Assembly (NCBI RefSeq): GCF_036226365.1
Contig: NZ_CP108462.1
Location: 6,480,501 to 6,544,500, forward strand
From: Streptomyces sp. NBC_01262
GTDB taxonomy: Bacteria; Actinomycetota; Actinomycetes; Streptomycetales; Streptomycetaceae
Length of the DNA: 64,000 nucleotides
Direction of reading: 5' to 3'
Made by a program: the position numbers and the translations under genes. Under the pieces are notes generated by a model. It searched no databases, had not been told where the DNA came from, and saw only the letters and a list, made by a program, of their open reading frames with translations. Of the stretch, positions 44,649 through 53,296 are shown in pieces. Position 1 is the first letter of the stretch, and every line of letters starts with the position of its first letter.

Positions 44649-45085
44649 GCGGAGCTCCCCCGAGACGGGTGCGGCGTACAAGGACGTCGTTCACCTGGAT
44701 GGTTGGCAGCCGGAGTGACCTTGCGGGCAACGGAAACGGAACTCCGGACGCCGATCTCGGGACATGGATCTCGGTGGATACGGTGCTTACCGAACCCTCC
44801 CCGGCCGGAGGTTTGGTGCTCATGTGCCGTTCATCGACGGCCTTGCGCGGCCAGGGGATTGCCCTCGAATTCCGGACTCGGCGGAGTGCGGGAGAACCCT
44901 CGATCGCGGATCCGCGCCCGGCATCGCCGCAGGCAGGAGCCCTGGCGTCCGCAATCGGGCACGGAATCGGATATGGCGGATTCGCGTCATGTCCCGCTTA
45001 CGCCACCGCAGGTACTCCCCAAACACAGGTCACGTACAGCAGCCTGTGTGGTCAACCGGTGCCCAAATCTTGAACAAGGATGCCC
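44649..45085. other. Divergent promoter region between the metallophosphoesterase and subtilase genes
   Basis: 437 bp with no supported gene; short plus-strand open frames here have no RBS or recognisable content. A 7-bp inverted repeat is found near the subtilase start (listed separately). A direct repeat GATCTCGG occurs twice near 44753-44773. Confidence 0.5.
45023..45049. promoter_or_regulatory. Inverted repeat ACACAGG-N13-CCTGTGT upstream of the subtilase gene
   Basis: Perfect 7-bp arms, 36 bp before the ATG. It could be an operator half-site pair or a 5'-UTR hairpin. No regulator is assigned. Confidence 0.4.
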
Positions 45086-48000
45086 ATGACTCTCCAGCAC
45101 ATACGCGCTAAGAGACGCGTAGCGCGAATAGCGCTCGCCGCGGGCCTCGTCGCCGCGCTCTCCGCGACCGGCCCCTCCGCCCTCGCCACCGCGGCAGGCG
45201 GTGGCGGCGGCATCGGCGGCACCGGTGCCGTGCCGGCCAAGACCGCCGCCGACAAGCTCGGTTCGGACGATGCCGACCTCCTCGTCCAGGCCAAGGCCGA
45301 CGGCGCCAAGAACGTCACCCTGATGATCGCGACCACGCCGGGCAGTACCGAGCAGGTCGCCAAGCAGCTCGACGCCGTCACGGGCGCGTCGGTGGGGCAG
45401 ACGTACGACAAGCTCGGCTACGTCCGCGCGACCCTGCCCACCGGCAAGGCGGACGCGGCGATCGCCAAGGCGACGAAGTTGTCCTCGGTGCTCGCGATCG
45501 ATCTCAAGCAGGAGATCCAGATCGACGACCCGACGCCGACGGCCGACACGACCAAGAAGGCGGCGGCCTCGGCCACCACCACGACGACGTACTCGGGCCC
45601 GAGCGCCAGCACCCCCGCGAAGAACCCCTACCAGCCGTCCTTCGAGACCGGCGCGGTGGACTTCGTCAAGGACAACCCCAAGGCCGACGGCCGCGGCGTC
45701 ACCATCGGCATCCTGGACTCCGGCGTCGACCTCGCACACCCGGCGCTGCAGAAGACCACGACCGGTGAGCGCAAGATCGTGGACTGGGTCACCTCGACCG
45801 ACCCGATCACCGACAGCGACAACACCTGGCGTCCGATGCTGACCTCGGTCTCCGGCGCCAGCTTCACGGCATCGGGCCGCACCTGGACCACGCCCGGCGG
45901 CTCGTACTACTTCAGCCGCTTCCGGGAGAGCTACACCACCGGCGGCGACATGGCCGGCGACCTCAACCGCGACGGCGACACCACCGACATCTGGGGCCTG
46001 CTCTACGACCCGGCCGCCGGCACGGTGCGCGTGGACCTCAACGACAACGGTGACTTCACCGACGACGAGGCCATGAAGCCGTACAAGGACGGCTTCCAGA
46101 TCGGCTACTTCGGCACCGACGACCCGGCCACGCAGATCTCCGAGCGGATCCCCTTCGTCGTCCAGATCAAGAAGGACGTCAAGCTCGACCCGTACGGCGG
46201 CGACTACATCGGCAAGACCGCCGACTTCGTCAACATCGGCGTCATCGAGTCCGAGCACGGCACCCACGTGGCCGGCATCACCTCCGCCAACGGCCTGTTC
46301 GGCGGCAAGATGAACGGCGCCGCGCCCGGCGCGAAGATCGTGTCGTCCCGCGCCTGCACCTGGACCGGCGGCTGCACCAACGTCGCGCTGACCGAGGGCA
46401 TGATCGACCTGGTCGTGAACCGGGGCGTGGACATCGTCAACATGTCCATCGGCGGCCTGCCCGCGCTCAACGACGGCAACAACGCCCGCGCCCAGCTCTA
46501 CACCCAGCTGATCGACACCTACGGCGTCCAGCTCGTCATCTCGGCCGGCAACAGCGGCTCCGGCGCCAACACCATCGGCGACCCGGGCCTGGCCGACAAG
46601 GTCATCAGCGTCGGCGCCTCGGTCTCCAAGGAGACCTGGGCGGCCAACTACGGCTCGGTCGTGAAGCGGAAGTACAACCTCTTCCCCTTCTCCTCCCGCG
46701 GCCCGCGTGAGGACGGCGGCTTCGCCCCGATCATCACCGCCCCGGGCGCCTCCATCAACACCATCCCGACCTGGGAGGCCGGCGCCCCGGTCGCCGAGGC
46801 CGGCTACAGCCTCCCGGCCGGCTACGGCATGCTGCAGGGCACCTCGATGGCGTCCCCGCAGGCCACCGGCGCCTCGGCGCTGCTGCTGTCCGCCGCGAAG
46901 CAGAAGGGCATCGACCTCACCCCGGCGAAGCTCCGCACCGCGCTGACCAGCACCGCCACGCACATCGACGGTGCCCAGACGTACGAAGAGGGCTCCGGCC
47001 TGATCAACATCGTCAACGCCTGGCACCTGATCAAGAAGGGCGTCTCCGCCCACGAGTACACCGTCAAGGCCCCGGTCGACACCGCCCTCGACCAGTACCT
47101 CGCCACCCCGGGCTTCGGCACCGGCCTGTACGACCGCGAGAGCGGCCTCAAGACCGGCCAGCGCAAGACGTACGACATCACGATCACCCGCACCACCGGC
47201 CCGGCCGGCTCGGTATGGCACGAGCTTGAGTGGGACAACAACGACGGGACCTTCCGTTTCGCCGGCTCCAGCCACGTCCTGCTGCCGCTGAACACCCCGG
47301 TCACCGTCAAGGTCGCGGCCAAGACGTACGAGGCGGGCCTGCACAGCGCCACCCTGAAGGTCAACGACCCGAAGACGCTGGGCACCGACACCGAGATCCT
47401 GACCACGGTCGTCGTCTCCAAGCCGCAGACCGCCCCGTCCTACGCGGTCGCCGCCAAGAGCTCGGTCGAGCGCAACAGCACCAAGTCCTACTTCATCACC
47501 GTCCCCGAGGGCGCCAAGACCCTTGAGGTCGCGCTCGGCGGACTCGCGACGGGCAGCCAGACCCGCTTCATCGCGATCACCCCGTACGGCGTCCCGGCCG
47601 ACAACACCGCGACGACCTTCTGCTACCCGAACTACACCACCACCAACGGCTGCAACCCCGCCCTGCGCTCCTACGCCGACCCGCTGCCGGGCGTCTGGGA
47701 GATCGAGGTCGAGTCGCGCCGTACGTCCCCGCTGCTCACCAACCCGTACGCGCTCACCGCGACCGCGCTCGGCGTGAGCTTCGACCCGGAGACCCAGACC
47801 GTCGCCGAGGCCACGGTCGGCACGGCCTCCCCGGTGAGCTGGACCGTGAAGAACAACTTCGCGCCCATCACCGGCGGTTCGCTCCAGGGCGGCCCGCTCG
47901 GTTCCGCCGCCAGCTCGCGCAAGTCCATCGCGGACGGCGCGAGCGAGGTCACCACGGTCGTCGTCCCCGAGGGCGCCTCCCGTCTCGACGTGGCGATCGG

Positions 48001-48397
48001 CAGCACCTCCGACACCTCGGCCGACCTCGACCTTTCCGTGTCCCTCAACGGCACGGTCGTCGGCTCGTCCGCGGACGGCGACTCGGAGGAGGCGGTCAGC
48101 CTTACCAACCCGGCGGCCGGTACGTACACCATCACGGTGGACGGTTACTCCGTCCCGGCGGGCACCACCGAGTACGACTACAAGGACGTCTTCTTCTCCA
48201 GCGCCCTCGGCTCGGTCAACGTCGGCACCTCGCCGGTCACCCTGGCCAACGGCGCCTCCACCGCCGTCTCCGCCGATGTGCTGGTGGGCGCGGCCGCACC
48301 CGAAGGACGCCAGTTCTTCGGCGAGGTCAGCCTGCTCGACGCCGCCGGCACGGTCGCCGGCACGGGCAGCGTCCTGATCAGCAAGGTCGTCGGCTGA
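45086..48397 (+). CDS. Secreted S8-family subtilisin-like serine protease with long insertion
   Basis: This is a 1103-residue exported protease. Leader RRVARIALAAGLVAALSATG; an inhibitor_I9-like prodomain follows (about 60-145). Catalytic triad: Asp211 (GILDSGVDLAHP), His391 (SEHGTHVAG) and Ser587 (GTSMASPQ), with oxyanion Asn489 (SAGNSG). The Asp-to-His spacing of 180 residues is far larger than in subtilisin; the insertion has two calcium-loop-like repeats, DLNRDGDTTD and DLNDNGDFTDDE. The C-terminal half carries beta-sandwich and PPC-like domains. ATG 45086 is chosen because AAGGA sits 7 nt upstream; ATG 45080 overlaps that RBS. Confidence 0.93.
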   Translation: MTLQHIRAKRRVARIALAAGLVAALSATGPSALATAAGGGGGIGGTGAVPAKTAADKLGSDDADLLVQAKADGAKNVTLMIATTPGSTEQVAKQLDAVTGASVGQTYDKLGYVRATLPTGKADAAIAKATKLSSVLAIDLKQEIQIDDPTPTADTTKKAAASATTTTTYSGPSASTPAKNPYQPSFETGAVDFVKDNPKADGRGVTIGILDSGVDLAHPALQKTTTGERKIVDWVTSTDPITDSDNTWRPMLTSVSGASFTASGRTWTTPGGSYYFSRFRESYTTGGDMAGDLNRDGDTTDIWGLLYDPAAGTVRVDLNDNGDFTDDEAMKPYKDGFQIGYFGTDDPATQISERIPFVVQIKKDVKLDPYGGDYIGKTADFVNIGVIESEHGTHVAGITSANGLFGGKMNGAAPGAKIVSSRACTWTGGCTNVALTEGMIDLVVNRGVDIVNMSIGGLPALNDGNNARAQLYTQLIDTYGVQLVISAGNSGSGANTIGDPGLADKVISVGASVSKETWAANYGSVVKRKYNLFPFSSRGPREDGGFAPIITAPGASINTIPTWEAGAPVAEAGYSLPAGYGMLQGTSMASPQATGASALLLSAAKQKGIDLTPAKLRTALTSTATHIDGAQTYEEGSGLINIVNAWHLIKKGVSAHEYTVKAPVDTALDQYLATPGFGTGLYDRESGLKTGQRKTYDITITRTTGPAGSVWHELEWDNNDGTFRFAGSSHVLLPLNTPVTVKVAAKTYEAGLHSATLKVNDPKTLGTDTEILTTVVVSKPQTAPSYAVAAKSSVERNSTKSYFITVPEGAKTLEVALGGLATGSQTRFIAITPYGVPADNTATTFCYPNYTTTNGCNPALRSYADPLPGVWEIEVESRRTSPLLTNPYALTATALGVSFDPETQTVAEATVGTASPVSWTVKNNFAPITGGSLQGGPLGSAASSRKSIADGASEVTTVVVPEGASRLDVAIGSTSDTSADLDLSVSLNGTVVGSSADGDSEEAVSLTNPAAGTYTITVDGYSVPAGTTEYDYKDVFFSSALGSVNVGTSPVTLANGASTAVSADVLVGAAAPEGRQFFGEVSLLDAAGTVAGTGSVLISKVVG

Positions 48398-48425
48398 ACC
48401 GTCGGCTGATCTGACCGCGTAACGC

Positions 48426-48461
48426 GAAGGGCCCGGGGTGATCGCTCACCCCGGGCCCTTC
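48426..48461. terminator. Bidirectional terminator between subtilase and pepN2
   Basis: Perfect 16-bp stem GAAGGGCCCGGGGTGA / TCACCCCGGGCCCTTC with a TCGC tetraloop, between converging genes. Confidence 0.92.
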
Positions 48462-48475
48462 GTCGTGCCGGTGCG

Positions 48476-51016
48476 TTAGGCCGCCGCGTCCGCGGCCTGC
48501 GCGCGCAGCGCTCGCGCCAGGTCGTCGCGGGCCTCCGCGACGAGCCGCCGCAGCGCCGGCGCCGCATGCGCATGCGCCGTAAGCCACGCGTCGGCGGCGT
48601 CCAGGGTCTCCTGGCGGGCCTGGAGGATCGGGAAGAGCCCGCGCACGACGGCCATGCCGATCTCGATCGACCGCTCGGCCCAGACCCGCTCGATCACGGC
48701 GAAGTACGTGTCCGCGTAGGGCGCGAGCAGGTCCCGCTGCCCCGGCTGGTCGAAGCCGGCGATGGTCGCCTCGACCAGGGCGTTGGACAGGGCGTCGGAC
48801 TCCACGACCAAGGCCCAGGCCTGGGCCTTGACCGCCGCCGACGGCCGGGAGGCCAGGGCGCGCACCTGGTGGCGCTTGCCGGAGGCGGTGTCGTCGCGGG
48901 CGAGTTCGGCGGCGACGGTGTCCTCGTCGGCGGCGCCGGCCGAGGTCAGGGCCTCCAGGAAGGTCCAGCGCAGCTCCTGGTCGACTTCGAGCCCGTCGAC
49001 GGTCTCGGCGCCGTCCAGCAGAGCGCGCAGCACGCGCAGGTCGGCCTCGGACGAGGCGGTCGAGGCGAAGAAACGGGCCCACGCGAGCTGGTGCCCGCTG
49101 CCCGGCTCCGCGGCGCGCAGCTCGCGCAGGGCGCCTTCCGCGAGCGCCTGGCCGCCCTGCGCATGCCACTGCGGCGCGGCGTAGTGGTGGAGGGCGTAGT
49201 GCGCCTGCGCATGCAGGGACTGCAGTACGCCGATGTCGGTCTCGGCCCCGGCGAAGCGCAGCACGAGCCCGATGTAGTCGCGCGCCGGGAGCAGTGCGTC
49301 GCGGGTCAGGTTCCACACGGCCGACCAGCACAGCGCCCGGGCGAGCGGATCGGTGACATCGCCCAGACCGCCGAGGACGGTGGTCAGCGACCGCTCGTCG
49401 AAGCGGGCCTTGCAGTACGTCAGGTCCTCGTCGTTGACCAGCACCAGCTCGGGCGCCTCGGCCCCGGCCAGCTCGGCCACGACCGTACGCGGCCCGGCCA
49501 CATCGGCCTCGGCACGCGCATACCGCTCCAGCGCGCCGCCCTGCGCACGCCGGTAAAGACCGATCGCGACCCGGTGCGGGCGCAGCACGCCGCCCTCCTG
49601 GCGTACGGCGAGCTCCTGGAGGCGGCCCGTGGCCTCGTCGTACGACACCTCCGGCGTCAGCGTGTTGACCCCGGCCGTCTCCAGCCAGGCCCGGGACCAG
49701 GTGGCCATGTCGCGGCCCGAGGTCTCCTCCAGCACCGACAGCAGGTCGCCGAGCCCGGTGTTCCCGTAGGCGTGCCGCTTGAAGTAGCGCCGCGAGCCCT
49801 CCAGGAAGGCGTCCCGGCCGGCGTAGGCGACGAGCTGCTTCAGCACGGAGGCGCCCTTGGCATAGGTGATGCCGTCGAAGTTGAGCTTGGCGTCCTGCAG
49901 GTCGCGGATGTCGGCCGTGACGGGGTGGGTGGAGGGCAGCTGGTCGGCCCGGTAGGCCCAGGCCTTGCGGCGGTTGGCGAAGGTGATCCAGCCGTCGCGG
50001 AAGCGGGTGGCCTCAACGAGCGAGAAGGCGCCCATGAAGTCCGCGAAGGACTCCTTCAGCCACAGGTCGTCCCACCAGCGCATGGTGACCAGGTCGCCGA
50101 ACCACATGTGGGCCATCTCGTGCAGGATGACATTGGCCCGGCTCTCGTACGAGGCCTGCGTCACCTTGCCCCGGAAGACGTACTCCTCCCGGAAGGTCAC
50201 CAGCCCCGGGTTCTCCATCGCGCCGAGGTTGTACTCGGGCACGAAGGCCTGGTCGTACTTCCCGAAGGGGTACGGGTAGTCGAAGTGGTCGTGGAAGAAG
50301 TCCAGCCCCTGCTTGGTGACGGTGAAGATGTCGTCCGCGTCGAAGTGCTTGGCCAGGCCCTTGCGGCACAGCGCGCCCAGCGGGATCTCCAGGCCGTCGC
50401 GCCGGTAGGTGTCCGTGACGTAGTGGTACGGGCCCGCCACCACACAGGTGATGTAGGTCGAGATCGGCTCGGTCTCCGCGAAGCGCCGGGTGTCGCCCTC
50501 ACGGGACTCCTCCGCGCCGTTGCTCCACACCGTCCAGCCCTCGGGGGCGGTCACCGTGAAGCGGTACGGCGCCTTGAGGTCCGGCTGCTCGAAGTTCGCG
50601 AAGACCCGGCGGGCGTCGGCCGGCTCGTACTGCGTGTAGAGGTAGACCTCGCCGTCCTCCGGGTCGGTGAAGCGGTGCATGCCCTCGCCGGTGCGGCTGT
50701 AGGCGCAGTTCGCCTCGACGACCAGCTCGTTGGCCTCCGCCAGCCCGTCCAGGGCGATCCGCGTCCCGTCGAAGACGGCCGCCGGGTCCAGCGCCCGCCC
50801 GTTGAGGACCACGGACTCCACGGACGGCGCGACCAGGTCCACGAAGGTGGCCGTGCCCGGCCGCGCGGCCCGGAAGCGGATGGTGGTCAGCGACCGGAAG
50901 GTGCGCTCCTCCGGCCGGACCGCCGAGCGCAGATCCAGCGCCACGTCGTACCCGTCCACGGACAGCAGTCCGGCCCGCTCGCGGGCCTCGTCTCGAGTCA
51001 GGTTCTCGCCGGGCAC
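48476..51016 (-). CDS. pepN: Aminopeptidase N (M1 family), copy 2
   Basis: This is an 846-residue paralogue of the aminopeptidase at 38967. It has YNLGAMENPGLVTF, zinc site HEMAHMWFGDLVT, downstream LWLKESFADF and ITYAKGASVLKQL. The C-terminus ends RALRAQAADAAA, and the 3' ends of the two genes are almost identical at DNA level. The presence of every catalytic residue suggests both are active, perhaps with different peptide preference. GTG 51016 with GAGGAG 6 nt upstream gives MPGENLTRDEARERAG. Confidence 0.93.
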   Translation of the reverse strand: MPGENLTRDEARERAGLLSVDGYDVALDLRSAVRPEERTFRSLTTIRFRAARPGTATFVDLVAPSVESVVLNGRALDPAAVFDGTRIALDGLAEANELVVEANCAYSRTGEGMHRFTDPEDGEVYLYTQYEPADARRVFANFEQPDLKAPYRFTVTAPEGWTVWSNGAEESREGDTRRFAETEPISTYITCVVAGPYHYVTDTYRRDGLEIPLGALCRKGLAKHFDADDIFTVTKQGLDFFHDHFDYPYPFGKYDQAFVPEYNLGAMENPGLVTFREEYVFRGKVTQASYESRANVILHEMAHMWFGDLVTMRWWDDLWLKESFADFMGAFSLVEATRFRDGWITFANRRKAWAYRADQLPSTHPVTADIRDLQDAKLNFDGITYAKGASVLKQLVAYAGRDAFLEGSRRYFKRHAYGNTGLGDLLSVLEETSGRDMATWSRAWLETAGVNTLTPEVSYDEATGRLQELAVRQEGGVLRPHRVAIGLYRRAQGGALERYARAEADVAGPRTVVAELAGAEAPELVLVNDEDLTYCKARFDERSLTTVLGGLGDVTDPLARALCWSAVWNLTRDALLPARDYIGLVLRFAGAETDIGVLQSLHAQAHYALHHYAAPQWHAQGGQALAEGALRELRAAEPGSGHQLAWARFFASTASSEADLRVLRALLDGAETVDGLEVDQELRWTFLEALTSAGAADEDTVAAELARDDTASGKRHQVRALASRPSAAVKAQAWALVVESDALSNALVEATIAGFDQPGQRDLLAPYADTYFAVIERVWAERSIEIGMAVVRGLFPILQARQETLDAADAWLTAHAHAAPALRRLVAEARDDLARALRAQAADAAA

Positions 51017-51154
51017 GCTGGGCTCCTCTGTGTCGTACAGCTCGTCTTTTGGACGCTGGAATCCTCCCACGGGAATGCTTCCGGGCCCCGGCCGCGTTGC
51101 CCAGGTCCGAGGAAAAGCCATCGCCTGATGCCGTCCCTTGCCGAGGAGAACGCT

Positions 51155-51799
51155 GTGCCCGAGACGACCGACACGACGAAGACGCCCGCGGACTTCTGGT
51201 TCGACCCGCTGTGTCCCTGGGCCTGGATGACCTCCCGCTGGATGCTGGAGGTCGAGAAGGTCCGCCCGGTCGAGGTCCGCTGGCACGTCATGAGCCTCGC
51301 CGTGCTCAACGAGGACCGCCTCGACGAGATGCCCGAGCAGTACCGCGACCTGATGAGGCTCGCCTGGGGCCCGGTCCGCGTCTGCATCGCCGCCGAGCAG
51401 AAGCACGGCAGCGAGGTCCTCGGCCGCCTCTACACCGCGCTGGGCACCCGCTTCCACAACCAGGGCCTGGAGAAGGACCACGACACCATCGTGGCCGCCC
51501 TCGAAGAAGCCGGTCTCCCGACCGACCTCGCCGACTTCGCCACCTCCGACGTCTACGACGCCGAGCTGCGCGCCTCCCACCAGGAGGGCATCGACAAGGT
51601 CGGCCAGGACGTCGGCACCCCCGTCATCGCCGTCCCCGGCTCCGACGGCGAGCAGATCGCCTTCTTCGGCCCCGTCGTCACCCCCGCCCCCAAGGGCGAG
51701 GACGCGGCGAAGCTCTGGGACGGCACGCTTCTGGTGGCCTCCATCCCCGGCTTCTACGAGATCAAGCGGACCCGCACCGTCGGGCCCATCTTTGATTGA
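51155..51799 (+). CDS. DsbA-fold mycothiol-dependent nitroreductase homologue (Rv2466c-like)
   Basis: This is a 214-residue cytoplasmic thioredoxin-fold protein. FWFDPLCPWAWMTSRWMLEV holds the active site; GTPVIAVP is the cis-Pro loop. Its mycobacterial relative Rv2466c uses a CPWC motif and mycothiol to reduce oxidised substrates and nitro-compounds. Here the motif is CPWA, so only the nucleophilic Cys remains, which implies a monothiol mechanism with mycothiol. GTG 51155 has GAGGAGA 6 nt upstream; ATG 51128 in the same frame would overlap the RBS and is less likely. Confidence 0.85.
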   Translation: MPETTDTTKTPADFWFDPLCPWAWMTSRWMLEVEKVRPVEVRWHVMSLAVLNEDRLDEMPEQYRDLMRLAWGPVRVCIAAEQKHGSEVLGRLYTALGTRFHNQGLEKDHDTIVAALEEAGLPTDLADFATSDVYDAELRASHQEGIDKVGQDVGTPVIAVPGSDGEQIAFFGPVVTPAPKGEDAAKLWDGTLLVASIPGFYEIKRTRTVGPIFD

Positions 51800-52044
51800 G
51801 GCGACTTCGCCGCCGCTGCGCTCAGCCACTGTCGACAGTCGATCGTGCTCGACTCGCTCGTTCCTCGCGAGCCTGCGCGCGTTCTCCTTTTCGACAGCGG
51901 CCGCTCCGCTTTGGCTCAGCCGCCTACGTCGGCCGCAGATCATGTGGCCGCTGACCGCGTGCTGACCGGCCGCTGACCGCCGTGTAGGCGGGCTGTAGGC
52001 GCGCGGTAGGCGTGCTGTCAGCGGGTCCCGGCACTGTCGGAGAC

Positions 52045-52476
52045 ATGGAGACCACAGCGCTCACCTCGTTCATCCGGTTCGTCGTCTGCGGCGGCGGCGT
52101 CGGGCTGCTGTCCAGTGGGTCGATGCTGCTGCTGACCGGGCAGATCCCGTTCGCCGTGGCCAATGCCCTGGTGTCGGTGGTCTCCACGGTGCTGGCGACC
52201 GAGCTGCACAGCCGCTTCACCTTCGGCAACGGGCGGCGGGCGGGCTGGCGCGTGCACCTGCAGTCGGGGGCGACGCTGGCGGTGGCGTACGTCTTCACGA
52301 CCGGCGCGATGCTGGCGCTGCGCGCGCTGCACCCGCAGGCCGGGCCGCTGCTGGAGCAGGCGGTGTACCTCGGGGCGTCGGGGCTGGCGGGGATCGGGCG
52401 GTTCGTGGCGCTGCGGCTGGTCGTGTTCGCGCGGCGCGGCGCGAAGGCCGAGCCGGCGATGGCGCTGGCCGCGTAG
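52045..52476 (+). CDS. GtrA-like family membrane protein
   Basis: This 143-residue protein has four hydrophobic helices: FIRFVVCGGGVGLLSSGSML, FAVANALVSVVSTVLAT, ATLAVAYVFTTGAMLALRAL and YLGASGLAGIGRFVALRLVV. HSRFTFG after the second helix is the family's typical loop. GtrA proteins are implicated in moving lipid-linked sugars for cell-surface glycosylation, but no glycosyltransferase is adjacent. The ATG follows GGAG at 7 nt. The 245-bp region before it shows a 12-bp palindrome ACTGTCGACAGT (51828-51839) and no gene. Confidence 0.82.
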   Translation: METTALTSFIRFVVCGGGVGLLSSGSMLLLTGQIPFAVANALVSVVSTVLATELHSRFTFGNGRRAGWRVHLQSGATLAVAYVFTTGAMLALRALHPQAGPLLEQAVYLGASGLAGIGRFVALRLVVFARRGAKAEPAMALAA

Positions 52477-52604
52477 GGGGTTGTGGGGAGTCAACAGCCC
52501 GCCGTGACCGGGATCACGTATCGCGGCTGGTGGTTGGGCGAGACCGGCCAAGGCGGCGATCATCTCTTTGTCGCAGGCTGACAGTGATCGGCCGCCGGTC
52601 GGCG

Positions 52605-52629
52605 GGATAGCTTCATGGTGAAGCTATCC
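52605..52629. promoter_or_regulatory. Perfect 25-bp operator-like palindrome upstream of bioY
   Basis: GGATAGCTTCA-TGG-TGAAGCTATCC: 11-bp perfect inverted arms with a 3-bp centre, ending 24 bp before the TTG start of bioY. This is the expected place for a repressor site. It does not match a biotin-regulator motif that I can recall with certainty. Confidence 0.7.
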
Positions 52630-52653
52630 GTCCCGACCTCTGGGGAGAACCTG

Positions 52654-53238
52654 TTGAGCACCGCCGCCGCCGTCGTACGCCCGAACACCGTCCTGGCCGA
52701 TCTCCTCCCCGCCTCCCGGGTCCGGGACGCGGCCCTCGTCGTCGGTGGGGCGGCCCTGACCGGCCTGGCCGCTCAGCTGTCCGTCCCCGTGCCCGGCTCG
52801 CCGGTGCCGGTGACGGGGCAGACCTTCGCGGCGCTGCTGGTCGGCACCGCGCTGGGCGCCCGGCGCGGGTTCGCGGCGCTGGCGCTGTACGCGGTGGCGG
52901 GCGTGGCCGGGATGCCGTGGTTCGCGGACGCCTCGTCGGGCTGGGGCGCGCCGAGCTTCGGCTACATCCTCGGCATGATGCTCGCCTCGGCCGCCGTGGG
53001 CGCCCTGGCCCGGCGCGGGGCCGACCGCGGAGTGTGGCGGATGGCCGGGGTGATGGCGGTCGGCAGCGCGATCACGTACGCGGTCGGGGTGCCGTACCTG
53101 GCGGTGGCGGCGCACCTGTCGCTCGGCCAGGCGGTGGCGCTGGGCCTGACGCCGTATCTGCTCGGCGACGCGCTCAAGGCGGCGCTGGCGATGGGCGCGC
53201 TGCCCGCGGCCTGGAAGCTCGCCGGACGCCGGGGCTGA
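52654..53238 (+). CDS. bioY: Biotin transporter S component BioY
   Basis: This is a 194-residue ECF-type vitamin transporter substrate-binding membrane protein with six helices. The family motif region VPGSPVPVTGQTFAALLVGT and GAPSFGYILGMMLASAAVGA are clear. TTG 52654 is the chosen start: GGGGAG lies 7 nt upstream, and the ATG at 52615 sits inside the palindromic operator. No BioM/BioN genes adjoin, so it probably shares an ECF module or works alone. It is transcribed alone and ends in a long hairpin. Confidence 0.9.
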   Translation: MSTAAAVVRPNTVLADLLPASRVRDAALVVGGAALTGLAAQLSVPVPGSPVPVTGQTFAALLVGTALGARRGFAALALYAVAGVAGMPWFADASSGWGAPSFGYILGMMLASAAVGALARRGADRGVWRMAGVMAVGSAITYAVGVPYLAVAAHLSLGQAVALGLTPYLLGDALKAALAMGALPAAWKLAGRRG

Positions 53239-53275
53239 CGCCTGTCAGCCTCCGCGCGGCGGAGGCTGACAGGCG
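53239..53275. terminator. 17-bp perfect hairpin after bioY
   Basis: Arms 53239-53255 and 53259-53275 are perfect complements with a GCG loop, starting directly at the bioY stop. It probably also serves the converging LPQTG gene. Confidence 0.9.
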
Positions 53276-53296
53276 GCCGGGCTCACCTCGTAGGAC

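Noticed and set aside
44669..45111. Several overlapping plus-strand frames before the subtilase gene
   Set aside because: None has an RBS or protein-like composition; the region is better read as a divergent promoter.
48566..51799. Plus-strand frame of about 1077 codons opposite pepN2
   Set aside because: It is an antisense shadow that runs into the true reductase gene frame; only the part from 51155 has an RBS and homologous motifs.
51800..52044. Possible terminator or regulatory element with palindrome ACTGTCGACAGT
   Set aside because: The 12-bp palindrome is isolated, has no loop for a hairpin and no nearby gene start that fits an operator.
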